NCBI GenBank assembly: GCA_004794655.1
Contig: SMMW01000575.1
Location: forward strand, 12,165,001 to 12,229,000
Reading direction: 5' to 3'
Origin: Marisa cornuarietis
Taxonomy: Eukaryota > Mollusca > Gastropoda > Architaenioglossa > Ampullariidae
DNA: 64,000 nucleotides
This document shows, piece by piece, positions 45,081-56,558 of the stretch (position 1 is its first letter; the number at the start of each line of letters is the position of its first letter). Both the position numbers and the translations under genes were made by a program. The notes below the pieces were generated by a model, which was not told the DNA's origin, did no database searches, and saw only the letters and a list, made by a program, of their open reading frames with translations.

Positions 45081-45469
45081 AGAGAAGGAAGGAGGGACAA
45101 AAATGCAAAAAGAGGGTGTGTCCATCCCTCCGTTTTACTACTGACCCGCAAACCTGCTGTCGTGGTTGGCGTGGAACGTGATCGTGACCGATAACATCGC
45201 AGTCTAGACATCGGATGTCCTTCTCCGTCCTTGCCATCCAGGGTACCTGTCGGTCGATTGCCTGCAGGCCAAGAGTATTTGTACTATATTCTCTGTGCCA
45301 GCAAAGGCTTGTATAATCTACTATATTATATAGATGTAGGTGTGTGGTGGCGCCAGAAGGCCCTCCTATTGTCGAATACTACTCACCCATTGCCTACAGC
45401 AACACGGCCAGTGGAGCGTAACACCAGCCAGTGAGCAACACACCTTACGCATTGAAACTTGAAGACGGG

Positions 45470-45880
45470 GCGTGAAGACAGGAGACCGAAGACTGGACAA
45501 GTTGAGGACAGCACAAAAGGATGGTGAGGAGTAGGTGAGAAGAAAAACAGTAGGAGAGGGAAAAGACAGTTGGTGATGTGAAGTCAGCGGTAGATGATAA
45601 AGACAAGCTGACGGGGCGAAGACGAACTCAACAGACTGAAAACAACATGTCGGAATGAAGACAAAACCTGAGGACAAAGACAGTAGATGATGATGAAGAG
45701 TGTATACCAGCATACAGACAGTAAGGTCAGGGTACAAATGAGGTGAAGACAGTAGGCGATGTCAAGATATATGGGGATGACAGCACAAGGGCAAAGAGTT
45801 AGCCTGGGTATAAAGCCTATGGACGATGTTACAGACCGAAGGGCATCGTACAGACAAAAGGTAAAAGGTCGGAGGTTTTT
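45470..45880. repeat. purine-rich degenerate tandem repeat
   Basis: About 400 bases strongly enriched in A and G on the plus strand. GAAGACA, GAGGACA and ACAGTAGATGATG-type words recur irregularly, with no clean period by eye. Minus-strand frames give Ser/Leu/Pro-rich peptides that reflect composition. Confidence 0.45.
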
Positions 45881-47843
45881 TAAAGTCACGGGATCTGCAC
45901 TGTTCCGACGACCTGTGAAGATCACGAGTCCCGCTGTTGTCAAACATGTCTTTTGTTATAATAAATCAGCAACAATATAATAAATAAAAAATAGAAATGG
46001 CCTTGCCCTAAATGCGTGCATGTATTTTGAAAGCACCATGTCACACAAAGTTCCTCGTTCTTCTCCAGCCATTCTCCTGCACCCCTTCCCCCCGTCCCCT
46101 CAAACCGTTTTTGTTTTTGACGTGCTCTGACACCATGAGATGTTGGACATCACAACCGCAAACTGCCTGAGAAAAAAATTGTTTATTTAAAGCCATTTGG
46201 ATAAGACTTTTTCTCGGAAAAACCCTTACCGCCTCCCACTCTTCTAACAACATGTCTGTACTTAACATATGCAACTTGTGGCCGCCTGATTGCTGACAGA
46301 AATAGGTCGGTGGTGTAACCGTGCGGCCGTTTCTGAGAAAAGAAACTTTATTGACGAGTCAATAGCCGAACAGGCGAGCTTCGCTTCCTGATCTTTTAAG
46401 TGAGATCTGTGGCAAAACAAAGACCTCGTGTGTTGTGTGAAGCTGTGTTCATGCAGACCTTGACTTCGGTCCTTAAAGGGTCTTCTTAACCGGTAATGTC
46501 CAATACGCAATAATACCCAGCAGCTCTTTTTCAAAATTGTGATCGTCGTGTAAACCCTATGCCACATAGTCACATAGTCGGCAAACCGAAGGCCCCCTTA
46601 TGGGTCGTCTTTAACCGGAGAAATATGGACGAACGTTCGAGCAATCTTGGCAAAGGTCTTGCATGACGATTATATAAGAATTTTGGCAAAACTTGGCCAA
46701 ACCTTCGTCCCAGTTTGTCAGGATAAGATCAACCTTTCAAAGCGGCTACAAACAAAGTCGTCACACAAAAAAGTCTTGGGGGAAACCATACACGACAACA
46801 AAGCATTCGTTCACCATTAACTTTATCATTGACGTTTTCATTGCCCAGTCAAAACGCGTTACTTAGAAACCAAAGAAAGAAAGAAAGAAAGAAAAGGGCA
46901 GTGGAATGGAATACTAGGGGCACTTAAGGGCCAGCGGAACCGTCGAAGACAGCTAAATAAATCTTCGAGTGCAGCACATGCTGTGAGTAGGAGGCGGAGG
47001 CGGTTTAATGACGATAACAGGTGACAGATATTTGGTGGGTGGGTCTTTGCAAGCCATCTTGTTACCAAGGCTCTTGTAACGATATGCAAGCAAGCAGGTG
47101 GGACACACGGCGGGTGGGTGATGACGGCAGTAGGTTAAGGTGAAGGGGGGAGGGGAAGGGAATGACAACGTGTACGTGGGGAGGGGAGGGGGAGGACGTG
47201 GGTGAGTGGTTGGACGTAGGAGCTATCTATTTAGCCACTGTGTCGCCTTCTTCAAGGAGTGGGGTAAGACACGGTTAGTGGGAGTCACTACCAGGACCAC
47301 CGAGAGCCATCACCGGCAGAAGACATTTCTGGGCCCCTTGCATTAACCATTAACTGTAATCGTGAATTATTTTCCCACTATATGGTAATATGCTTACAAG
47401 TTATAATTAAACTGGCAATATCTACATTACCTTTAGCACCGTTATATAGACAGCAACCAACTAAGATCTACACCACTGCGCACGAGATGAGAATTTTACA
47501 GCTGTTTACACATCAGTGGTCAGTAAATAAGGACAAATGATTTTGCATTTTCAGCCGTGTTACTGTGTTTGTTTTCTTTCCTCGGAGATTTACTTTTTTT
47601 AAAAAAAGAGAGAAATATCCACTGACCAAGGCCAGGCCCTCTTCACACCCGCGGGCCCGGGTACACCAGACCCCATGTCCCTCCCTCTCGTCAGGCCTGG
47701 CCACTACTGTTGTCTGTTGCTATCGCCGACGAACTTGTTTATCTGTCTTATGCGAGTATATGTTTTCCACACACACACACGCGCGCACACACGCACACAC
47801 ATCACAAGCGCGCTCGCACCACGCGCATGCCGAACAGAGTTCA
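45881..47843. other. no gene established
   Basis: Non-coding by eye. A short GAAA array is near 46872-46894. A minus-strand frame of 103 codons at 46262-46573 has no identifiable features. Confidence 0.4.
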
Positions 47844-47919
47844 ACTCACTCACTCACTCACTCACTCACTCACTCACTCACTCACTCACTCACTCACTCA
47901 CTCACTCACTCACTCACTC
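47844..47919. repeat. CTCA tetranucleotide array, 19 copies
   Basis: Uninterrupted 76-base array. Being free of stops in all plus frames, it creates long spurious Leu-Thr-His-Ser ORFs. Confidence 0.97.
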
Positions 47920-49758
47920 TTTGTGTTGCCATCTGCTGTTTGTCTCCTGCTGCATAGTTGATGACCTCAAAACTGCATTTACCTGTTCTTCTCGGTCTTC
48001 ACCAAGTGATGGCCAAAAAGCTTGAACGCATCTGAACTGAGTGTATTCACGCCGGCAGGAAATAGACTCCCACAGCCTCGAGATTAATAAACATGGTAGC
48101 TATCTGCAGGTCACCGCGTTATTCCCGCTACCTGAGCATAAAGAGACGCACCATGTGGACAGGTGTGTGCTTGCATGTGTAGGAATGAAAAGGTCTGTTC
48201 TACCACCCGCGACGTAGCTCCAAAACATGTATTTACAGGTAACATGACATCCTGGTTGTGCTACGTGCAAGACGACTGTGCACCCATTATTATCTGCCCC
48301 TCCCGACTACCACAACTCCCAGTTTCGTGGGTTTTTTTTCGTTTGTTTCTTTGGTTTTTTTGTTTTTGTTTTGTTTTTTTGCTGTCTCGTTTAACTCTCG
48401 AAATAGTCTCTTAGCAGACGACTGCATTCGTTGAGGCGGAGTCTCAGGCTAACGTCAAACCAGTTTCCAAAAGGGAGAAAATATGCACAAAGACACTTTG
48501 TCGAGGTTACACACAAACACGCGCTCGCGATAAACGCACAAAAAAGATTTTGTTAGCTAGGACTGTATCTCAGGAAAGCTTGTTGGCTAGGTCTCTACAG
48601 AGACATTAGGAGAAACATGTGAAGACACAATAAACTAGCAAGTACTGTACACAAGAGCAACTTGTAAAGGCATCACACTAGCTGGATATGTGCACACACG
48701 CAAGTCTAAGTATATAGTCTGTATAATGTAAGTCTTTCGTACAGCAGCACTTCTTCTTTCTTCCTGATGTGAAGGTTCGGATGTAGAAACACCCAGAGGC
48801 CAGCTCTGCGTTAAAGCTGTTGGGATCGCATGGATCTTAGGTGGACTCCACAATAAAGTTACTCACATTATCTCTCCCTGTGACAAAGAAAACTCTATCA
48901 TGTTAGCCACAGCTAACGTAATTCGTGAGAAAACATTGCATGATCTTGACATTAGGTAGTCAATGCCAGGGAGTGGGATATTTTTATTCTTAATCTGCTG
49001 GCACCAGGTGTGCAGAGAACCTTAGATGTCTTCCCTATTCTATTCTCCATGAACTCTTTCCCCAGGGTACTGGAAATCGGCAGCTAAACTTTCTTTTTTT
49101 ATGTAACATTTATGGCTGGGTATAACTAAGTGCATAAAGTTTCGACACGGCCATATACAGAGCTTTGAACTACAAGTCTGTCTCAGAAACCCTGTAGAAT
49201 GTTTACGTTTCGTGTACAATGACTGTGTTATGATATAAAATTAAACCACTTTTACTGCTCAACACAAAGATTTCCCAAACACATTAGCTTCCAAAAAAGA
49301 AAAAAAGAGAAGAGACTTAGGGTTGGATTCCGTTGCACAGGGAGGCGTGGCGGATTCTTAGCAGGTTTCTTGCAGCTTCTGTAACTATAACTACTTCTCG
49401 ATTCCAAAAACATTTTTTAAACGATTTTTATCCAACACATGCTGCACAATGGGGCCAGCTCAAAATCAGTGGTCAGGGGTAAACAGGGAGCTACACTGAC
49501 ACTACCATAAAAGTTGCAGTGGAAAAATGTTCAGAGCAAGCAAGCACGCACACACGCACTCACGAACACACAATTTGTGACGCGCATACCGCCCTCTAGC
49601 GGGGTAGCTCATGGCATTTAAAAATAAACTTAAATTATATAATTCTCAGTGTCTACAGAGATACACAGACGTACGCGGGGACACGCACGCTTACCCTCCC
49701 CCCACGCCACAAATAAACTCATTACAACCAAACACCATACCCGTTACTTTGTCTAACC
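47920..49758. other. no gene seen
   Basis: Non-coding sequence with a T/G-rich tract near 48328-48382. Confidence 0.5.
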
Positions 49759-49835
49759 CAGAGTGGGGAATCTTTTCTCTGCCGAGGCCATTTGGATAAT
49801 TAGAACATCATTCGCGGGCCATACAGATTCAGCAA
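49759..49835 (+). mobile_element. possible hAT-type element terminus
   Basis: CAGAGTGGGGAATCTTTTCT and the following GCCATTTGG...ATCATTCGCGGGCCATAC resemble the end of a widespread hAT-type repeat family as I remember it. The preceding 8 bases (GTCTAACC) recur at 50072-50079, but the sequence before that second copy does not match an inverted terminus. The right boundary is therefore unknown. Confidence 0.3.
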
Positions 49836-50029
49836 CTAAAAACTTAGCCACCTAAGTAGTTTTGTCACAGTGTGCTAACACTTTTGCAGCGTATACACAT
49901 CCTACCTGTCTGACATTACTGTCTTCTGAGTCACCGCAATACAGGCAGCCGACGAGAAGCATACGTATATGTCCTCTTAAATTAAGTTTATGTTACTAAA
50001 AAAAAAAAAATCCTTAAGTTACTGAATTT

Positions 50030-50105
50030 CGATTCCCGCCTGCGATTGCCATGGCAGGTCCAAATTAAATGGTCTAACCGATAAGCCGACAAATATCATA
50101 TTTCA
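50030..50105 (-). mobile_element. possible SINE head fragment
   Basis: The minus strand reads CGGCTTATCGGTTAGACC, then GGACCTGCCATGGCAATCGC and GCGGGAATCGAAATTC, an arrangement like a decayed tRNA-derived head with A- and B-box positions. Weak. Confidence 0.25.
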
Positions 50106-51589
50106 TAAAGTCCAACGTAGACAGCATTGACACACGTGTGTTCTTGTCAGGACTGGGATAATGATTGGAAAAGAAAAAGGACTTTTTGAAGCGATCTGCA
50201 GTACCCGAATATCGGAGAGAGAAAGGTAGACTGTTTCACATTACACCCGTAAAAGACCAAGAACGAACCCCCCATCCCAAAAAAAAGAGCGAGAGAGAGA
50301 ATAGAACTCCTGTTCTTTCGGACTTTGAAGAGACCGGTGCTTCAAATCCAAGGAAACGGAACGTGCTCATCAATTATTCACATGTGTAGAATGTGTAAAT
50401 GTGGGCGCCGCGCTCCCAATGGCAGGCTTGGCGGAGTTGGCGCACGGGTTGTGAATGACCATGAAAGTAGTCCTGGATGCAGGAGTAGGTATCAGCCGCA
50501 CGCTTACTGCAGGATCCCACTTCTGGGCGCGGAGTTTAGTGAATGGCGGAGCACTAAGTGGCGGACGGCTGTGTCAATGTCACATTCCCTCCGCTTCTCC
50601 CCCCCTCCGGACCCCAACCATACTTCTCTCAACCAATGCCGTCAGGGTGTGATGGATGACGTCACGATCGTTCTGTGGGTCGGAGGATGGAGTTGTGGGA
50701 GGGGTGAAGAAAATGGCAACTTCCACCTGTCCATGTGCGCTCGTGAGGAAATGCACTCGTTCATACATAATATATTGACAGTTACGTACTTGCCAGGTGG
50801 GACGCGATGACTAACAGGTTATTGTTTTTGAGGTCCATTCTCTCAGGGTGTAGCACTTGTCTCCAGGGCCGGGCTAGGTCCCCACGTGATGGCCTCAGCT
50901 GATAATTCGGCTCTAAACATCCAAAATCAACAATCATGAGATCATTTGACACACGTTTTAAATCAAGATTCTTGAGGAGCTGTCTCATTTTCTTTGCCTG
51001 CATCCCAGTATTAGAACACTCCTTGGATATATGAGGATGGAGTCGTCAAAATTATCTGCTCCATGTCTTTCCAGACCTGTGAGCTTGGACCCTGTACCAG
51101 CCTCCCTCTACTCATTTTCTACAACTTCTACAACTTTTACAACCACTATCAAGGGCATCTTCAATACTTCTCTTGCCTCCGATATTTTCAACTCTGTCGT
51201 TAACCACTCTCTCTCTTTCTCTCTTGAAGTAGCGTGATCTTGACCTCATGAACTTAAGAATTATTGTCTCTTTTACGATATGTATTTCTTGTCTAAACTT
51301 TTTAGAAAAAAGCTGTTAATCGTCTACTTCAGTTCTGTGTTATGTCCGCCTATCAACAATACTATAGCACTAATAACAACGACAAAATTTGTAATGACAA
51401 AAACCCCTGACGGGGTACATGAAACATTTCAACTCTAAATATTTTCAATATTCCACGAATAAAATGTGCTTAATTTGTCGATAACTTTGTATCGTTTGCG
51501 TTGAGCAGATCAACCGGTTGGATTAATTCAAACCAATAATCGACCATTCTATCTTGCTGGATCTCTCATGAGAACTGCCCAATCTCCCC

Positions 51590-51590
<1 letters not shown>
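50106..51590. other. no gene established
   Basis: A plus frame of 161 codons (50325-50810) runs through GC-rich sequence containing a TGACGTCA-type site (about 50658), without a recognised domain. It could be chance. The remainder is non-coding. Confidence 0.35.
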
Positions 51591-51648
<58 letters not shown>

Positions 51649-51690
51649 GCGCCATATCCCAGTCTTATGACGAAGCTCATGGCGCTTCAC
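51591..51690 (-). mobile_element. LINE/SINE-type 3' tail with ATT array
   Basis: On the minus strand GTGAAGCGCCATGAGCTTCG and TGGGATATGGCGC run into a TTA/ATT array (51591-51648). A GCGC...GGCGCT stem before a trinucleotide array is a common 3' end in animal LINE and SINE families. Confidence 0.5.
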
Positions 51691-52074
51691 AAATAATAAT
51701 AAGCAATAATAAACATCATGATAGGGAGAAAGTGAAGAAACCAACCAAGACGACAGGAAAGAAAAGAGGATAAAGTGTAGAACTGAAAAAGGGTTCAGGG
51801 CTATCTGATTAACAGCTGAACGAACACGGCACTCCGTTATCCAACAAGTTTATGAAATCAAAATAAATGCACAAACTATGGAAAAGCAAGCCTTTAGACA
51901 AGAAAACGGAGGACCAGAGTTGTATCTGCAGCCTTTTGCCATCCAAGATTCAGAGTTTCGATCTGCAATTGTCATCGGGGAAGTCATTAGAAAGAACAGA
52001 TCAAGAATGCTCATAATTTTATGGGGGCATTTATTTAATTTAAAAAATTTAAAAAACTTACTAGCCAGGTGAGA

Positions 52075-52450
52075 CTAAGAAGGGCACCGCGTTTCTCAAC
52101 CGTATAAAAGAATAGGGACAATCATTTGATCAACTAATTCATGTGGTGCTGTCAATTTGCATAAACTTCTCAAAACGCAAACACAGCCCTAGAAGCTTTG
52201 TCATGTAGTTTCTTCTGTGCAACACTGACTTTATATTGATAGCTGCAATTAAAATAAATACCTAGGTATTGAAAGCCAAATATAACCTTCCCCTTTTGAC
52301 CAGCAAATTGGTAATAGGTAAATTCATGATCTTGTCTCTACGAAAAATCTACTTTCGTCTTGTTAACATTAATTTTGAGCATCAAATAATTACAATATTG
52401 AAACAAAACATCTAGAACGTTTTGCAGATCTTGTGAACCACTATTAAAAA
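52075..52450 (-). pseudogene. LINE reverse transcriptase fragment (palm/thumb)
   Basis: The minus strand reads SQDLQNVLDVLFQYCNYLML, KINVNKTKVDF, FQYLGIYFNCSYQYKV and KKLHDKASRAVFAF. After a frameshift it continues with VDQMIVPILLYG. This is the order of segments following the catalytic motif in non-LTR reverse transcriptases (KxNxxKTK, FxYLG, LHxKAxRAxF, PILLYG). Stops after DFS and AF and a frameshift show that it is inactive. The clade is not assigned. Confidence 0.7.
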
Positions 52451-52475
52451 TCTGTCAACAACTTCAAGTTGTCTC

Positions 52476-52935
52476 CTCTTGGATGTCTTCGTTGCTTTTG
52501 ACAAATTTTATCATTTCGTCCTTCTTATCAGACTTGATCGTTCTATTGGCGTCGCTGACAAGGCTTCTTCTTGGTTCTCTTCTTACCTTTCTAATAGTCT
52601 ACAGACTGATCACTTTAAAAACTTACAGTCCCGCCCTGCTCAACTGACCTGTGGTGTTCCAAGGAGGTCCGTTCTTCACTCTCTACACTTGTCCTTTGTC
52701 TACCATCATCCCTTCTCATAACATCACACTCATTCCTCTTTTAAAACCTCTCTGAAATCCTTTCTCTCTTGCCATCGACCTGACCTTACTGTAATTGCTA
52801 ATGGTAAGATCTGTGCAGATTCTTGTATTTTTCTTGCACGTATTGTATTATATATATATAAGGCATGTGTGCGCATGAGTGTTTGTATGTGTAGGTTTTG
52901 ATTTGCTTGTGCAAGGATAGGCTATTTACAAATAC

Positions 52936-52973
<38 letters not shown>
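52476..52973 (+). pseudogene. LINE reverse transcriptase fragment (CR1/L2-like) with ATT tail
   Basis: An 80-codon frame reads LDVFVAFDKFYHFVLLIRLD, then KASSWFSSYLSNSL and LTCGVPRRSVLHSL. These match motif A (LDLSAAFDTIDH) and motif B (LTCGVPQGSVLGP) of CR1/L2-type non-LTR reverse transcriptases, with the glycine and second catalytic region altered. Instead of the FADD motif, the sequence passes straight to HSSFKTSLKSFLSCHRPDL, a typical C-terminal end. An internal deletion therefore removed the catalytic centre. An ATT array (52937-52973) ends the element. It lies head to head with the preceding minus-strand fragment. Confidence 0.7.
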
Positions 52974-52974
<1 letters not shown>

Positions 52975-53099
52975 AAGGATTGCTAAGATTCTTTTCCTCT
53001 TACAGTGCATTATTTTCTTGTTGGTATATTATTCTGCTATTTAAACACATTCATTTACAGCAATTTTGTCACTGAGTCCGCCACAGTCCGCTCTCCTTA

Positions 53100-53576
53100 T
53101 TGGCTGGACTGCATCATTGTAGACAGGGACTTGACCTCGCAACACACGCGCTTCCACCCACTTTCGGGAATCACCAGTTTATCTGTTACAGCCAAAGCCC
53201 GAAATTCGGCCGGTTGTCGAATAGGCCAGCCATTTCGCACTTTGGCCGAGAGGTGTGGCTAATGTCCGATGTACTTGAAATTTCCAGTGTAAAGTGGAGG
53301 GAAATCCTTGGCTTAAAATTCGATGCGCTGATGCACGATGTTGACAGATGCGATGATATAAGACGCTTTCTTGCAGTTGTCATGAACGTCGTGGGCACTT
53401 TCTACAAGCTAGGAACAGAACATGGTGTTTTCAAACAATTGTATTCCAGAAGGGAGTTTTCTATTCTGCAGGAGAAACTTCTCACACTGGAATTCGTGGG
53501 CACAGAAAAAAAATTGACTAGGAACCCGTTTCCCCAATCACAAAGCGATACTCGATGCAGTTGCACTACTAAGTGA
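53100..53576 (+). CDS. putative ORF, 158 codons, possibly repeat-encoded
   Basis: A frame open over 53100-53576 (the tracked start is an ATG at 53100) shows protein-like composition in its second half: VKWREILGLKFDALMHDVDR, then RRFLAVVMNVVGTFYKLGTE and SRREFSILQEKLLTLEFVGT. No family was recognised. It overlaps the first of four CCATTTC..GGCCGA 20-mers, the other three lying beyond 54.16 kb, so it may be part of an unnamed transposable element. Confidence 0.28.
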   Translation: MAGLHHCRQGLDLATHALPPTFGNHQFICYSQSPKFGRLSNRPAISHFGREVWLMSDVLEISSVKWREILGLKFDALMHDVDRCDDIRRFLAVVMNVVGTFYKLGTEHGVFKQLYSRREFSILQEKLLTLEFVGTEKKLTRNPFPQSQSDTRCSCTTK

Positions 53577-53801
53577 GCAATAAGTCGCTGAACATGTAGA
53601 AATAACAAACTGTTTTGTAATTCGAAATGTTATGAAAAGTTCATCTTATTGTAACAACTGATGATAGAGATTTATAATTTATAATTTATGTTTAACTATC
53701 AAAGCTGAAATTAATAATTTATAATTAATAATCAACATAAAGTATGAACTTATACAGACTTAGCTAAGTCTGCTTTTGACATTATTCTTCCGACTTTGAC
53801 C

Positions 53802-54136
53802 CCCCCCCCCACCTAACCATAGAACATTTGCTCATCTCCTGTTCAAAACTCGCTACAATTCGTCAAAGCTATTTTACAGCACAGACTCTTGATGACCTTT
53901 TTGCCAAACACTCTTCCAAATCAATCTTGGCATATGTAAAGTCCATTCAGATTTTTCACCTGATATGATAGAACTTATATGTTTAAAAAACTGTTATTTT
54001 GTAAAACTAAGAAAAGAGAAATCTATAGACTTGTACAATTACTTTATATCAACCTTTGAATAGTCATGTACATTGTTTTTGCCATGAGATAGCCATAGTT
54101 GCTTACTTGGCATAAAACAACAACTAACTAACTAAC
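53802..54136 (+). mobile_element. 5'-truncated LINE insertion (I/R1-like C-terminus)
   Basis: The insertion is bounded by TCCGACTTTGACC on both sides (53789-53801 and 54137-54149), a 13-base target duplication. Its first coding part (53816-53968) is an intact C-terminal frame: TIEHLLISCSKLATIRQSYF, then LDDLFAKHSSKSILAYVKSI and a TGA. This HLLxxCxxxxxxR form is the last zinc-knuckle-like block of RNase H-bearing LINE polyproteins. The element ends in an AACT repeat (54121-54136). The intact frame and clean duplication suggest a fairly recent insertion of only the 3' end. Confidence 0.75.
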
Positions 54137-55162
54137 TCCGACTTTGACCTATCGCCCCATACCATTTCGCAAACGGGCCGAATAAATCCCCAAATCAAGA
54201 AAAGGTCGAACACTGGCCGGTTAATCTACAGAGACATTGGCCATTTCCCGATATGGCCGAACAATTCCCACTTTGGTCGATTTCTGTCTTTTGCCCTAAC
54301 ATATCTAAAAATAACTTTTACCTTTTAGCAGCATTGTAGTCGAGTTTTTAGAGGATAATATTAACTGTCAGGGGCCGCATTTATGGACATCAAGAGTTTA
54401 CCCAGGGTATAACTGACTGAACCTGGGTGGGGAGCTGCCTAGTAAAATTAATTCATGAGCCACCAAGTAGCTGAAGTTACCTAACCGGCAGAGCAGGAAT
54501 TCTCGAAAAAAATTGTCGCGCCATTCTGGGTCAAAGGGAAGGCGGAAAACCTACAACCAAAACAAAACAAAACAAACAAAAAAAATAAATAAAATATATA
54601 TAAAAGCAAGCATGAATGAAAAGTCAAATTTATTCGTCCTGATATTTGAAAACAAATGAACAGCGAAGAAAACGGAGAAGGTGCAATATTGATTGCAAAG
54701 TTTAATCTTATTCTTAATGGAGTCGGCTACTCTGAGTCAATGAAAAGTGTATTTGCCGAAAAGGTCTGTAACATTTTTATTGCCCAGCTTATTTATTGTA
54801 AGCTATAAAAAAATTAGTTTTCGCTTCGGCTGAACCACATCAATCATGATCTCTGCCATATTTATCCTTTTTGAGACATGGTCAAAGGGTCACGTGGTCA
54901 TTCCCGATAAAACATGGATTGGCAAAATGATTTGAGTCGACCTACACTTAGTCCACGATTGCGGTATTTTTAGCAGCTGTTTTCGGTTCGGGTAAGGTAA
55001 CAGGTTGAGTGAGCGTGCTTCATAAATACAAGTCCTGCATTCTTCACTCGGGTCAGAGTACTTTACTCGATGGGTAAACCCACGATATCATAGCTATATT
55101 AAATAAGCCCAGAGGGATGAGAGCTTCTTCTACTTATAAGAACTCGTCACCTCCTCCGTGCA
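54137..55162. other. no gene seen; 20-mer repeats at left end
   Basis: 54162-54280 contains three of the four CCATTTC..GGCCGA 20-mers. The remainder is AT-rich with an A/C-rich stretch near 54555-54605. Confidence 0.45.
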
Positions 55163-55582
55163 ATGTCACAAGAAAGCCTCAATCATATCCTCAGCTGTTT
55201 GGTCGGTCTAGGTGCAGCGACCCTCCCTCCCCGACCTCCACCTCCACTTAGTTCTTCTCCCTCTCCCGCCACCTCCTTTGCAAGCAACCTCCACGGTTGG
55301 GTCCGTGCGCTCAAGGAAAGGCACGACCTCGCTCGCGAAGGAGCCCCTTCCGAGGCTGTATATTATGACCGGCGTACGACATCAATAAAGCAGACGGTAC
55401 AATACGTGCACCCCTCCCCTCTTCCTCACATCCTCGTGCCACATCTCCCGCCCCTGCCCTACTACCCCAACCGCCCGTCCTTCCTTCTGAGCATTGGGGC
55501 TGTAACAGCTGCCACCGTCTTCAACTTTACACACGTCTTTAACTCGCTCGGCGCAACGTGCCTGCTGGTGCATGACGGGTAA
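55163..55582 (+). CDS. putative ORF or first exon, 139 codons
   Basis: ATG-initiated (context TGCAATGT). Residues 1-20 are moderately hydrophobic (MSQESLNHILSCLVGLGAAT), followed by a Pro/Ser-rich segment. A charged stretch (GWVRALKERHDLAREGAPSE) comes next, then a Pro/Tyr-rich segment and a hydrophobic end. The stop at 55580 overlaps a donor-like GG|GTAACG, so the ORF could continue by splicing. No family recognised. Confidence 0.25.
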   Translation: MSQESLNHILSCLVGLGAATLPPRPPPPLSSSPSPATSFASNLHGWVRALKERHDLAREGAPSEAVYYDRRTTSIKQTVQYVHPSPLPHILVPHLPPLPYYPNRPSFLLSIGAVTAATVFNFTHVFNSLGATCLLVHDG

Positions 55583-55667
55583 CGCAGCTGCCACTAACGA
55601 TGGTCAGTGCCCTTAAGAAGAAATCGTGGCGTTGGGTGACGGTATTCTGGGCGACGACGACGACAAG

Positions 55668-55712
55668 TGGGGGGGGGGGGGTTAAGGGGGGAGGGCCGAG
55701 TGGGGGGCTGGG
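55668..55712 (+). other. G-run cluster with quadruplex potential
   Basis: At least four runs of three or more G (including one of 13) within 45 bases fit the G-quadruplex pattern on the plus strand. Confidence 0.6.
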
Positions 55713-56440
55713 AGAAAAAATGTCCCTTTTACCCGAGTCACGACAGACATCGGACATCGCTGCAGCGTGTTTATGAACTCGTTCTGGTCCCAGTCAGCGA
55801 GATATTTCTAATGATCTTGTAAAGGCTTTCATACAGCTGATGACCCCACAGTAAACACAGAACATTGAGCCCAAGATTGGCGCAATGTTAGGCAATAGCC
55901 TCGCCAAGACTATTAAGAATTCCCCAGCTTGGGCTGCTCCTGGTCCAGTGTTACGTCTGCTGCATCAGTGAGATATTATGAAAGGAAAGGTGTGGATTAT
56001 GATGACGTTTTCCCCGTATAAGACTGTAGGTCATTAACACAATGCTTCTGAGAGTGATAATTGTGAGATAAACATTGGTTCTAATAGGCGCAGTCTCCTT
56101 GATAGCTCCGTAATTTGGCTTTCATTAAAAAAAAGAAGTTCCCAGTCAGAGTGGCGGCAGAAGCCATATCATTGTTTTAACATTCACAACGCTCAGCTGG
56201 CGATCAGGTATCCGCCTTCTATGCTCTAATTGGCTTTTAATTAATGCCACAGTAATCACGTTCAACCGACATGTCACTCTGAGTGACGTCATCAGTGCCA
56301 TACCATCGTGGCCCTCAGGTGAACTACCCCAGTATGGGTACAGAAGAAGTGGATAACGTTGTGCTCGTATTCAATTCATGGGCGTCTGGTGGACTTTATT
56401 TTTAATTTCCTGGTGTTTTATCTATTTATTTACTTTATTG
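55713..56440. other. no gene seen; one CRE site
   Basis: A TGACGTCA palindrome lies near 56284. The rest is non-coding. Confidence 0.45.
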
Positions 56441-56448
56441 TTTCTTTT

Positions 56449-56516
56449 TTTCTTTATTTTGTTTTTGCTGCGCAATGAGCATTCTTCTGATTGGATACCT
56501 GCGCATTACAAATGGA

Positions 56517-56558
<42 letters not shown>

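Noticed and set aside
47565..48025. Three overlapping plus ORFs across the CTCA array
   Set aside because: The tetranucleotide lacks stops in every frame, so the ORFs are artefacts of the repeat.
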